From Pseudomonadota bacterium (GTDB taxonomy: Bacteria > Pseudomonadota > Gammaproteobacteria > Pseudomonadales > Moraxellaceae), in NCBI GenBank assembly GCA_023393635.1, contig JAEWKT010000004.1:1-64000 (forward strand): a DNA stretch of 64,000 nucleotides, read 5' to 3'. Each line of letters starts with the position of its first letter. Position 1 is the stretch's first letter. The notes under the pieces were generated by a model. That model made no database searches, was not told the DNA's origin, and saw only the letters and a program-made list of their open reading frames with translations. The position numbers were made by a program, and so were the translations under genes. Shown in pieces: positions 9,459-17,149 of the stretch.

Positions 9459-10190
9459 ATGTTTGAGATCATTGATGATTTAAAAGCTAAATTAGATCAG
9501 CATCGACCTCTTTCAGCTACGATTGTCAAAAACCTACATGAAGACTTAATCCTACGCTGGACTTATCATTCCAATGCGATTGAGGGTAATACTTTAACTT
9601 TATTAGAGACCAAAGTAGTTTTAGAAGGAATTACTGTAGGTGGGAAAGCGTTAAGAGAGCATTTTGAAGCGATCAATCATCGTGATGCAATTTTATATGT
9701 TGAAGACATCATAAAAAAACAAGAACCGTTTTCAGAATGGCAAATTCGGAATATTCATCAATTGATTTTAAAAAATATTGATGATGAAAATGCAGGGCGA
9801 TATCGTCAGCAAAATGTCTTAATCTCAGGTGCTACCACCAATCCTCCAGAACACACATTGCTGAATGATAAAATGGCTCAGTTTATAGATTGGTATAATA
9901 CGGTAGCTTATGCATTGCATCCAGTTGAACGAGCAGCCAAAGTCCATGCAGATTTTGTGGGGATCCATCCTTTTGTAGATGGGAATGGCCGCACATCTCG
10001 ATTATTGATGAATCTTGAATTGATGAAAGCAGGTTATCCGCCAAGCGTGATTACCGTAGAGAATCGATTAGCCTACTATGAGGCACTTGATCAATGGATG
10101 GCTTATGGCAATACAGAGCCATTTAATAACTTGGTTGCTGCTGTTGTATTGGAAGGGTTTAAACCGTATCAAACAGTTTTGGGAATCTAA
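9459..10190 (+). CDS. Fic-domain AMPylase-type protein
   Basis: Fic proteins transfer AMP or another nucleotide-derived group from a nucleotide onto target proteins. The 243-residue protein carries the full motif HPFVDGNGRTSR (residues 170-181; catalytic His170). It also has an N-terminal inhibitory motif of the (S/T)xxxE(G/N) type, SNAIEG (residues 38-43; Glu42 would block the gamma-phosphate site). This is the self-inhibited arrangement, so a separate antitoxin need not be encoded, and none is adjacent. The gene stands alone in AT-rich DNA between non-coding stretches, which is consistent with horizontal gain. The target is unknown. The ATG follows a weak AGAG ribosome binding site. Confidence 0.9.
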   Translation: MFEIIDDLKAKLDQHRPLSATIVKNLHEDLILRWTYHSNAIEGNTLTLLETKVVLEGITVGGKALREHFEAINHRDAILYVEDIIKKQEPFSEWQIRNIHQLILKNIDDENAGRYRQQNVLISGATTNPPEHTLLNDKMAQFIDWYNTVAYALHPVERAAKVHADFVGIHPFVDGNGRTSRLLMNLELMKAGYPPSVITVENRLAYYEALDQWMAYGNTEPFNNLVAAVVLEGFKPYQTVLGI

Positions 10191-10228
10191 TGCTTTGCAG
10201 ATAAAATTATACTTGAGCAATTATCCTA

Positions 10229-10268
10229 GGCAATAAAAAACCCCTAAAGCTGGAAGCACTAGGGGTTC
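10229..10268 (-). terminator. terminator of tRNA-Ser
   Basis: On the minus strand an AGGGGTT/AACCCCT-type stem is followed directly by a T6 run, about 35 nt downstream of the tRNA. On the plus strand the T-run is weak, although it may also help end the Fic transcript. Confidence 0.75.
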
Positions 10269-10302
10269 TTTGGACTCAATCAGATGCTATTGAATCAAAT
10301 CT

Positions 10303-10392
10303 TGGCGGTGAGAGAGGGATTCGAACCCTCGATACGCGCAAACGTATACACACTTTCCAGGCGTGCTCCTTCAGCCACTCGGACACCTCACC
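10303..10392 (-). tRNA. tRNA-Ser (anticodon GGA)
   Basis: A 90-nt class II tRNA with encoded CCA. The acceptor 5' end GGTGAGG pairs with TCTCACC (the last pair is G-U). The anticodon loop CTGGAAA gives GGA, and a long variable arm is present. The T arm is GAGGG-TTCGAAT-CCCTC and the discriminator is G. It closely resembles E. coli tRNA-Ser(GGA) and reads UCC/UCU codons. Confidence 0.97.
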
Positions 10393-10506
10393 AAGGGCTG
10401 CGATTCTAGCCAAAAAATGCTGCTTTGCCAATCGCTATTTTATGTAAATACGGTTTATTCATTTTTTTTCAGTGCTACTATGGCGCGATTATAACTAGAC
10501 GCTTAG

Positions 10507-12390
10507 ATGGTTATGCAAACAAACACAACGCGGGCACCGCTACCCGCCATCACACTGGCTGCTTTAGGCGTGGTATTTGGTGATATCGGTACTAGTCCGC
10601 TGTATGCACTCAAGCAGTGTTTTCATGCCGCGCGCGACATTGCCATTACTGAAGAAAGTGTGTTGGGTATTTTATCCATCATTTTCTGGTGCATCATGCT
10701 CATTATTTCATTTAAGTATGTCATGGTCATTATGCGTGCTGATAATAATGGCGAAGGCGGAATTATGGCGCTATTGGCGCTTAATTTGCGCCGCATAGGA
10801 TTAAGCCGTAATCAAAAGCTGGTTTTGGTATCGCTGGGTTTTATTGGTGCGTCGCTGTTTTTTGGTGATGGCATTATTACGCCTGCCATTTCTGTATTGT
10901 CTGCGGTAGAAGGTCTATCGATTGCAACCCCCGTGTTTGATCCTTATTTGGTGCCTATTGCCATTGGTATTTTAACGGCGTTATTTTTGGTGCAACGGCA
11001 AGGCACAGCAGTGATGGGTAAGTTCTTTGGGCCAATCACGCTGGTTTGGTTTTTAACGCTAGGTATTTGGGGCATAGTAAGCATTATTCAAAGCCCGTTT
11101 GTGCTGGCAATGGTGAGCCCACACTGGGCATTTTGGTTTATTGTGAATCATCCCGTGGTGGCGTTTTTTACCATGAGCGCGGTGGTGTTAACCATTACAG
11201 GTGGTGAAGCCTTATATGCCGACATGGGCCATTTTGGCCGTATGCCAATTCGTCTGGCCTGGTTTATTGTGGTATTACCGTGTTTATTGCTTAATTATGC
11301 TGGTCAAGGCGCATTGCTACTACGTGATCATGCTGCTATTGAAAACCCATTTTATTTGCTAGTTCCCAGTTGGGCACTGTATCCCATGATTGTAATGGCC
11401 ACCATTGCCGCAGTAATTGCCTCACAAGCAGTGATTACGGGTGTATTTTCCATGACACGGCAGGCTATTCAGTTGGGTTATTTGCCGCGTTTGGCAATAC
11501 GTCATACTTCTGAATCCGAAGAAGGCCAAATTTATGTGCCGTTTTTAAACTGGCTCTTATTTGGCTCTATTTTGGTTCTGATGCTGTTATTTAAAAACAG
11601 TACCAATTTAGCCTCTGCTTATGGGGTGGCGGTAACACTGACGATGTTCTGCGATACTGTTTTAATTGGCGCACTCATGTATTGGGGCTGGCAGTGGAAA
11701 TCGTGGAAAGTGGCATTATTTGTGGTGCCATTTTTACTGCTAGACATTGTGTTGGTCAGTGCTACCTCATTAAAAATTGCTGCGGGCGGCTGGGTGCCCA
11801 TGGCCATTGCCATTGTGGTGTACTTTTTAATGATGACGTGGAAACGTGGCCGTGAATTAATGTTTAATAAATTACAGCGCGATACCATGCCTTTGGATAT
11901 ATTTATTAAAAGTCTGGGCAATGCACCGCACATGGTGACTGGTACTGCCGTATTTATGACCAGTAGCCCCAACGTCGTACCACATGCGTTATTACATAAT
12001 CTAAAGCACAATAAAGTATTGCATGAGCGCAATATCTTAATGACCATTCGCACCAAGGATATCCCTTATGTGGATGCGGCTGAGCGAATCCATGCAGAGC
12101 AGCTGGATGACAGGTTTATCCGTATTGAAGCGTGGTATGGCTTTAAGGAGCAACCTAATGCACCCCAAGCATTAGAGCAGGCTTTGCAGCTACTGGAGCA
12201 AGAATACGATACCATGACGACGAGTTTCTTTGTCTCGCGTGAGCGTCTGGTACATAACGTGGGTGAGGGCTTGGCACCCTGGCGCGAAAAACTATTTATT
12301 TCCATGCAGCGCAACACCAGCTCCGCCAGTGATTTCTTCCAGATTCCGCCCAATCGTGTGGTAGAAATGGGCACGCAGATTGAGATTTAA
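10507..12390 (+). CDS. kup: Kup-family potassium uptake protein
   Basis: Low-affinity K+/H+ symporter of the inner membrane, 627 residues, the usual family length. The family signature GVVFGDIGTSPLYALK is at residues 21-36. About twelve hydrophobic segments follow up to residue ~450, then a soluble C-terminal domain. Two starts are possible, ATG at the first codon or ATG two codons later, and neither has a good ribosome binding site. A TATAAC -10-like hexamer at 10490-10495 would put transcription only 5-11 nt before the start, so a very short leader is possible. It is a single-gene unit ending in its own terminator. Confidence 0.97.
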   Translation: MVMQTNTTRAPLPAITLAALGVVFGDIGTSPLYALKQCFHAARDIAITEESVLGILSIIFWCIMLIISFKYVMVIMRADNNGEGGIMALLALNLRRIGLSRNQKLVLVSLGFIGASLFFGDGIITPAISVLSAVEGLSIATPVFDPYLVPIAIGILTALFLVQRQGTAVMGKFFGPITLVWFLTLGIWGIVSIIQSPFVLAMVSPHWAFWFIVNHPVVAFFTMSAVVLTITGGEALYADMGHFGRMPIRLAWFIVVLPCLLLNYAGQGALLLRDHAAIENPFYLLVPSWALYPMIVMATIAAVIASQAVITGVFSMTRQAIQLGYLPRLAIRHTSESEEGQIYVPFLNWLLFGSILVLMLLFKNSTNLASAYGVAVTLTMFCDTVLIGALMYWGWQWKSWKVALFVVPFLLLDIVLVSATSLKIAAGGWVPMAIAIVVYFLMMTWKRGRELMFNKLQRDTMPLDIFIKSLGNAPHMVTGTAVFMTSSPNVVPHALLHNLKHNKVLHERNILMTIRTKDIPYVDAAERIHAEQLDDRFIRIEAWYGFKEQPNAPQALEQALQLLEQEYDTMTTSFFVSRERLVHNVGEGLAPWREKLFISMQRNTSSASDFFQIPPNRVVEMGTQIEI

Positions 12391-12397
12391 ATATAAA

Positions 12398-12432
12398 TAA
12401 AGCTGGCTTTTAAGGGCCAGCTTTAAGTTTTT
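12398..12432 (+). terminator. terminator of kup
   Basis: A 9-bp stem, AAAGCTGGC pairing with GCCAGCTTT across an 8-nt loop, is followed by AAGTTTTT. Confidence 0.85.
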
Positions 12433-12487
12433 GCAAGGATGCATCTGAATGAGGGTCTTGCAAAAGTTTGAATGCTTCAGGCAACCA

Positions 12488-12829
12488 TTAGGGTGTTGGG
12501 GTCATGCCTGCATTGTTATTAACTGATGGATCATCACTGTTTGAATCAGACATATCAGTCATGGGCATACCCATATTATTACTAGGCATTCCACTATTAC
12601 GCATGCCCATGTTGCCTTGATTCATGTTAGAACCGTTGTTCATCATGGAGTTGGAAGATGAACCTATGCTTGGCGCGTCCATAGCAGATACATTGGTTTG
12701 TACGGAGGTCAAAGGAACAGTATTGACGGTAGTACCTGGTGGTGGCGTAGGTTCAGCCAATGCAATTGCAGGGGCAATTAATGATCCAGATAATACTGTT
12801 AAGGCCGCAAGTTGTTTTAAACGCGTCAT
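12488..12829 (-). CDS. small secreted Met/Asn/Ser-rich protein
   Basis: No family recognised. The 113-residue product starts with a clear Sec signal peptide (MTRLKQLAALTVLSGSLIAPAIALA, probable cleavage before EPTPPP). The mature part of about 88 residues is disordered-looking and rich in Met, Asn, Ser, Gly and Pro, with repeated NMG/GMP tracts and many methionines between residues ~62 and 93. Met-rich exported proteins sometimes bind copper or silver, but there is no direct evidence for that here. A GGAG ribosome binding site precedes the ATG. The next gene upstream on the same strand is a similar small secreted protein. Confidence 0.7.
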   Translation of the reverse strand: MTRLKQLAALTVLSGSLIAPAIALAEPTPPPGTTVNTVPLTSVQTNVSAMDAPSIGSSSNSMMNNGSNMNQGNMGMRNSGMPSNNMGMPMTDMSDSNSDDPSVNNNAGMTPTP

Positions 12830-13204
12830 TAATATTCTCCAAGTTTATATAGCAACGTAAAATGCATGATTAACCTGTCTTCAATGGCAGTACCAAGAAG
12901 TTTTGTTAGGCTTAACAACAAGGTTGAATGAATCACGCTGGTTGATGACAGTAATAATAATTTGTTTTGATATAAAAAATATATGTATAGCGTATATTGT
13001 GTTAACACTAATATTGATTAGCATAGAGTTTGTGTTGCAGCCGCACTTGGAGTGTGGATGTAATCGAACAGTTTGTAATGCGAGTGTAGTAGGCGATAAG
13101 TTATTTTAATATTTAGCCTAAAGATAATCGTGGAATTATTGTAGTAAGACAGATTAATAAAAAATCCGTAAAGAGAATTTTGTAGGTCATCACAGATCGG
13201 GATT

Positions 13205-13253
13205 AGCAAGGTAGGAGAGTGCAGAATTCCTGATGATTCTGTGATGCCTTGCT
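13205..13253. repeat. nested hairpin 1 with TAGGAGAGTGCA
   Basis: The outer arms are AGCAAGG (13205-13211) and CCTTGCT (13247-13253); the inner arms are CAGAAT (13222-13227) and ATTCTG (13236-13241). The 12-mer TAGGAGAGTGCA (13212-13223) occupies the 5' internal loop and overlaps the start of the inner arm. Confidence 0.5.
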
Positions 13254-13494
13254 CATATTATAGACATATCATGAAATCTCACTACTATACTTATGTCTAA
13301 TAACAGAAATTGTTAGTAATTAATAGGAGTTATTTATTGTTTCTATGAAATTTTTTGCTAATGATTTCTTTAATCATAAGCTTATTTTGGCGCTAATTTT
13401 ATTTAAGCGTCAAGTTAGGACGCGTGATACTTGAATTTCCTTTCATAAGCTAACTGCTTGGGTATACTGGCTTATAGTTTTAGTTACAGATAAT

Positions 13495-13571
13495 AAATAA
13501 ACCACTACATGCAAGAGCTTATTAATATAGGAGAGTGCAAGCTATTAATAAGTGGACGTAGTGGTTTATTT
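13495..13571. repeat. long nested hairpin 2 downstream of secreted protein gene
   Basis: A perfect 14-bp outer stem (AAATAAACCACTAC, 13495-13508, with 13558-13571) encloses a perfect 10-bp inner stem (CTTATTAATA, 13518-13527, with 13543-13552). The apical loop contains the 12-mer TAGGAGAGTGCA (13528-13539) also present 316 bp away. It begins 31 nt past the stop of the minus-strand gene, so it may act as that gene's terminator or RNA stabiliser. A MITE-like origin is an alternative. Confidence 0.65.
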
Positions 13572-13601
13572 GATTAGTCAGTGAAGACTAACAACGGTGT
13601 A

Positions 13602-13871
13602 TTATTTTGCACCTGTGTTGGCTTCAGCATCGGTGCTTTCTGCCGCATCAGCTTCAGCGGCCGCTGCTTTGGCCGCTTCTTCAGCAGTTAGGGCTTGTGT
13701 ATTTGGTGCTGCATTCACTGCATCAGAAGCAGCAGGAGCTGTAACACCTGCAGGGTTATTGTTTAGCGTGTTATCTGTGCTTTCGGTTGCGGCAATAGCA
13801 GGTGCTGTCATAGCAAGGCCTAAAGCAGAGATAGCAATTACACGAGTGGTTAGGGTTTTTAACGTTAACAT
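13602..13871 (-). CDS. small secreted Ala-rich protein
   Basis: No family recognised. From the ATG with a GGAG ribosome binding site it is 89 residues long. A start 11 codons upstream is less likely because it precedes the signal peptide. The signal peptide is MLTLKTLTTRVIAISALGLAMTAPAIA, cleaved before ATEST. The mature part is about 60 residues, acidic and Ala-rich (runs such as EEAAKAAAAEADAAES), probably helical or disordered. Its signal peptide resembles that of the neighbouring secreted protein on the same strand (both end APAIA). Confidence 0.7.
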   Translation of the reverse strand: MLTLKTLTTRVIAISALGLAMTAPAIAATESTDNTLNNNPAGVTAPAASDAVNAAPNTQALTAEEAAKAAAAEADAAESTDAEANTGAK

Positions 13872-14106
13872 GTGAAACTCCACGATTTTAATAATGTTAA
13901 ACAATTCTCACTTGATGGGTATAAAGTGATTGAATCGGCTGTCACCATTGATTGGTAGGGCAAGCTTAATCAGCCTAGCGACAAGGTTTATGTAACATCC
14001 TCGTAAACTGTGTTAAGTTTTTATAGAGGTTTACATGACTTGGTGTGAAAAATGTATCTCATTGTGCGTATTCAATAATGTCTTATGTAATTAGATTGGG
14101 AATTTA

Positions 14107-15084
14107 ATGCAGTTGTTATTCGTATTATTAAAGTTATTTCTGCGTTCAATCCTGATGCTGGTGCTGCTCACCAGTGCAGTGCTTGTCCATGCTGATTTTT
14201 CTAAATGTAAGGATCAGTTTTATACGGGCAATGCGCCAAAAATTGCTAACCCTGCTTTAAAGCGTAATGTCTATTCTTTATGTTTTAATGGATTTGCAGT
14301 GGCTTATTCTGGTGTTTCACGTACACCGTTATGGTCGGCTGAGCATTTAACCCCTCAGCGTTTAAAGCAGGCCAAAAGTATAAGCCGTGAAAATAATTTT
14401 CATGAAGAAGAAAAATTACCTGCATCTTACCGCTCGCGCTTAAGCGATTACAGCCGCTCAGGCTATGACCGTGGCCATATGGCACCCAATGGGGATATGG
14501 CCACTCGTGCGCAGCAATATGATAGCTTTTCACTGGCCAATATGGTGCCGCAAAGCCCCAAAAACAATCAGGAAGTCTGGCGCAATCTTGAGGAAGCAAC
14601 CCGTGTATTGGTGAGCAAGCAAAAACAGTCTGCCTATATCATTACTGGGCCTGCTTTTTTAAGTGGAGAGCTTAAGCAGGTAGGTCAGGTATTGGTGCCT
14701 ACTCATGTGTTCAAAGCAGTTTATTTTCCGCAGTTAAATCTGGGCGGTGCTTATTTTGCACCCAATGATCAAAGTGGACAGGTAGATGTGGTATCCATTC
14801 AAGAGCTGGAGCAATCAATTGGCATTAATTTATTTCCCAATATGCCCGCAGCACTTAAGGCAAAACGCACCATGCTACCGTTAACTGCTAGCCAAGCCAG
14901 TAAAACAGCGCAACATTGGGGCGCAGGTAATACCAATTCAGAAACCAAGCTGAGTAAAAATACTGCGGTACATGGTGGTTCAGCCAATCATTCGCCAAAA
15001 GAACATGATTTTAATGCGGACTGGGTCGCGCAAATTAAGCACCAATTGGCTGAGTTTTTAATTAAGTTGTTACGTTCTCAATAA
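14107..15084 (+). CDS. secreted DRGH-type DNA/RNA non-specific endonuclease
   Basis: Sugar-non-specific nuclease of the NucA/Serratia type, which cuts DNA and RNA with a hydrated Mg2+ ion. Of 325 residues, 1-29 form a signal peptide (cleaved after VHA), so it acts in the periplasm or outside the cell. The catalytic motif DRGH is at residues 121-124 (His124 as general base). The metal-binding Asn lies in KNNQEVW (Asn154), followed by the conserved Glu162 in NLE. Residues ~270-325 form an extra C-terminal tail that is Ser/Asn/Lys-rich and ends in a short amphipathic helix. Probable roles are nucleotide scavenging or defence against extracellular DNA. It is divergent from the Ala-rich secreted protein. 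Confidence 0.93.
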   Translation: MQLLFVLLKLFLRSILMLVLLTSAVLVHADFSKCKDQFYTGNAPKIANPALKRNVYSLCFNGFAVAYSGVSRTPLWSAEHLTPQRLKQAKSISRENNFHEEEKLPASYRSRLSDYSRSGYDRGHMAPNGDMATRAQQYDSFSLANMVPQSPKNNQEVWRNLEEATRVLVSKQKQSAYIITGPAFLSGELKQVGQVLVPTHVFKAVYFPQLNLGGAYFAPNDQSGQVDVVSIQELEQSIGINLFPNMPAALKAKRTMLPLTASQASKTAQHWGAGNTNSETKLSKNTAVHGGSANHSPKEHDFNADWVAQIKHQLAEFLIKLLRSQ

Positions 15085-15152
15085 GGTGGCAAGGCCGTAG
15101 ATAAACAGACGATTGCTTAAATATGGTAATCAATGACTCAATGGAGAAGTAC

Positions 15153-15410
15153 ATGAGTTTTAACGCATTTAAAGACCAAACTGCCAGTGTGGATGTGGGT
15201 AATTTGACTTTTGAGAATAATGATCAGCGCGTGGCTATTTTTGGCAGTTTGAATATTGGTCGTGACCAACTCGGCTTGACTCAAGCCAAACAGCTGCAAA
15301 CCATTATTAATGACATGGTAAGTTATTTAGAGCAGCAAGATTTGCCTGAGCAAATTGAAACTTTTGCGCCAAAAGTGGTGAAGAATCCTTTTACGGATGA
15401 TGAAAAATAA
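15153..15410 (+). CDS. conserved hypothetical protein
   Basis: Not recognised. The start MSFNAFKDQ was chosen because GGAG lies 6 nt before this ATG; ATGs 4 and 10 codons upstream are less well placed. The 85-residue protein is soluble, with no signal or membrane segment. It looks like a short beta segment (VGNLTFENNDQRVAIFGSLNI) followed by a helix (LTQAKQLQTIINDMVSYLEQ) and an acidic end (TDDEK). It follows the nuclease by 68 bp and converges on the TetR gene. Confidence 0.75.
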   Translation: MSFNAFKDQTASVDVGNLTFENNDQRVAIFGSLNIGRDQLGLTQAKQLQTIINDMVSYLEQQDLPEQIETFAPKVVKNPFTDDEK

Positions 15411-15458
15411 AATGAGTCACCCTGCTGTCTACCAACCTGGTAGGGTATCCGCTGATTG

Positions 15459-15495
15459 TTATCCATGAAAAGTATTACTTTTATATAGTGGATAA
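15459..15495. terminator. hairpin between convergent genes
   Basis: Outer arms are TTATCCA (15459-15465) and TGGATAA (15489-15495), with inner arms AAAAGT and ACTTTT. It sits between two convergent genes. It lacks a clean T-run outside the stem, so termination is likely but not certain. Confidence 0.5.
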
Positions 15496-15509
15496 TCAGG
15501 ACATCTAAG

Positions 15510-16220
15510 TTAAGGCATGGACACTGCGGCTGCGCCTTTTAAAAATGTATGACCCAAGAAGCGAACTTCCTGTTCAAGGTTTTCACGCGTTAGGTTATTT
15601 ACTGGATTTAACCATGCGATTTGCAGCTCATGCATTGCACCCACAATACCAATCGCCAAAATACGGTAATTACGGGCGGGTAATACCCCATTGTTCACCA
15701 GTGTGTTGATATAAATTTCTATTAACTGGGCGAAACGGTTCATCACTGCATTTCTTCGGGCTTCTGTGGCTGAACTGACGCCTAGCACTTCGGTAGTGGT
15801 GAGGCGGGCACGGCGTGGATCATTAAGCTGCGCTTCCATAAATGCATCCAGCGCGGCAAAAAGTCGCCCTTCTGTCGGCAGTTTTTGATCCATGAGAACT
15901 GTCAGTACATGTACCTGTGTTTCTTCCATAATTTTTTCAAAGACTGTGATGAGCAGTGCCTCTTTATCAGCAAACTGTTCATAAAAATGACGTGTCGTTA
16001 CTTTGGCCTCAGAACATATCCGGTCAATTGAGGTACTGGCATAGCCTTGGGTGCCAAACAATTCCAGTGCTGCTGCCATTAAACGCTGGCGTCGCTCATC
16101 AATAAGCGCTTCAGCGCTACGTCCACCATAGCCGCGGCGGCGGGGCGTATTTTCTTTTTTTACAATATTATTTTCTGCTTTCTCTTGATTTGGGAAATTT
16201 ATCATGTCTAAATTGCTCAA
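15510..16220 (-). CDS. TetR-family transcriptional regulator
   Basis: Predicted repressor, 236 residues. A basic N-terminal arm (PRRRGYGGRSAEALIDERRQR) leads into a TetR helix-turn-helix at about residues 45-92 (ALELFGTQGYASTSIDRICSEA and TTRHFYEQFADKEAL), then a helical ligand-binding domain. The start is TTG, preferred because GGAG lies 7 nt upstream; the first ATG, five codons later, has no ribosome binding site. It is divergent from an SDR dehydrogenase and a metallo-hydrolase, which are its likely targets. The 133-bp gap contains inverted repeats that could be its operator. The ligand is unknown. Confidence 0.92.
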   Translation of the reverse strand: MSNLDMINFPNQEKAENNIVKKENTPRRRGYGGRSAEALIDERRQRLMAAALELFGTQGYASTSIDRICSEAKVTTRHFYEQFADKEALLITVFEKIMEETQVHVLTVLMDQKLPTEGRLFAALDAFMEAQLNDPRRARLTTTEVLGVSSATEARRNAVMNRFAQLIEIYINTLVNNGVLPARNYRILAIGIVGAMHELQIAWLNPVNNLTRENLEQEVRFLGHTFLKGAAAVSMP

Positions 16221-16295
16221 TTGATTGCTCCATCATAAAGCAGGATTATTTTCTGGATAGCTTTTATTATAGCTTTTTATGGTGATTCAATTTTA

Positions 16296-16330
16296 ACAAA
16301 TTTGTGAAAGGGAAAATTCATATTTTCACA
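16296..16330. promoter_or_regulatory. candidate TetR operator in divergent promoter region
   Basis: The perfect palindrome ACAAATTTGT (16296-16305) overlaps the left half of an inverted repeat TGTGAAA (16303-16309) with TTTCACA (16324-16330), spacing 14. The position between divergent genes fits a TetR operator; the assignment is inference. Confidence 0.45.
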
Positions 16331-16353
16331 ATAATATATTTCTGGAGGTGGGT

Positions 16354-17133
16354 ATGTCTCGTCCTAGTATATTGATTACTGGCGCAGCAGCAGGAATTGG
16401 TCAGGCCACAGCGCGGCGTTTTGCTGCCCAGGGCTGGTTTGTAGGGCTTGCCGATATTGATATTGCAGGCGTAGAGGCACTGGCTAAAGAGCTGGGTGTT
16501 GAGCATGCCATGGCATTGCAGTTAAATGTCACGGAAGCCGACCAATGGGCACAAGCACTGGATTGCTTTTTTCAGCAAACTGGACGACTTGATGTGCTAC
16601 TCAATAACGCTGGCATACTGGCTTCAGGCCCGTTTGGTGATATTGCACTCGAACGCCAGCATTTAATGGTGGATATTAATATTAAGGGTGTGATCAATGG
16701 TTGTTATCAGGCCTTGCCTTGGTTAAAGCAGACCAAGGGCGCGCGGGTAATCAATATGTCTTCAGCCTCTGCCATGTATGGTCAACCATCACTTGCTATT
16801 TATTCAGCTACTAAATTTGCTATTCGTGGGCTAACCGAAGCCTTAAGTCTGGAATGGGAAACCTTTGGTATTCAGGTCATGGACATTATGCCCTTATTCG
16901 TACAAACCAGTATGGTTAAGGATATGGATGCCAAGGCGATTGAAAATCTGGGTGTTAAGCTGAGTGCTGATGATGTGGCAAAAACGATTTGGAAAGCAGC
17001 AACGCATGAAGGTTTAACGTCACGTGTGCACTGGACGGTAGGTTTTAATACCCGCCTGTTCTATTCCGTTGCTGGGTTAATGCCTGATTGGCTGAGTCGT
17101 CAGGTCAATGGCTTTATTGCCCGCAAGAATTAA
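16354..17133 (+). CDS. short-chain dehydrogenase/reductase
   Basis: NAD(P)-dependent oxidoreductase of the classical SDR family, 259 residues. It shows the cofactor motif TGAAAGIG (residues 9-16), NNAG (84-87), and the catalytic Ser137, Tyr150 and Lys154 (YSATK). Asp34 at the end of the second strand suggests preference for NAD(H). The ATG is preferred over a GTG two codons upstream, because that GTG overlaps the GGAGGT ribosome binding site. A metallo-hydrolase follows 16 bp later, probably in one operon. The substrate is unknown; lipid or aldehyde/alcohol metabolism would fit the group. Confidence 0.93.
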   Translation: MSRPSILITGAAAGIGQATARRFAAQGWFVGLADIDIAGVEALAKELGVEHAMALQLNVTEADQWAQALDCFFQQTGRLDVLLNNAGILASGPFGDIALERQHLMVDINIKGVINGCYQALPWLKQTKGARVINMSSASAMYGQPSLAIYSATKFAIRGLTEALSLEWETFGIQVMDIMPLFVQTSMVKDMDAKAIENLGVKLSADDVAKTIWKAATHEGLTSRVHWTVGFNTRLFYSVAGLMPDWLSRQVNGFIARKN

Positions 17134-17149
17134 TTTTAGGACATAAATA

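Larger units (their letters stand above)
12830..13601. other. intergenic region with two nested hairpins
   Basis: This 772-bp stretch lacks a plausible gene; short open frames here have no ribosome binding site or coding character. It holds two nested inverted repeats (13205-13253 and 13495-13571) that both contain the 12-mer TAGGAGAGTGCA. The rest is AT-rich with no further recognised signal. Confidence 0.6.

Noticed and set aside
12624..12860. Plus-strand open frame opposite the Met-rich secreted protein
   Set aside because: It overlaps a minus-strand gene with a convincing signal peptide and ribosome binding site and has none itself.
13597..13875. Plus-strand open frame opposite the Ala-rich secreted protein
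   Set aside because: The minus strand has a clear signal peptide and GGAG site; the plus-strand product is only the complement of Ala/Ser-rich codons.
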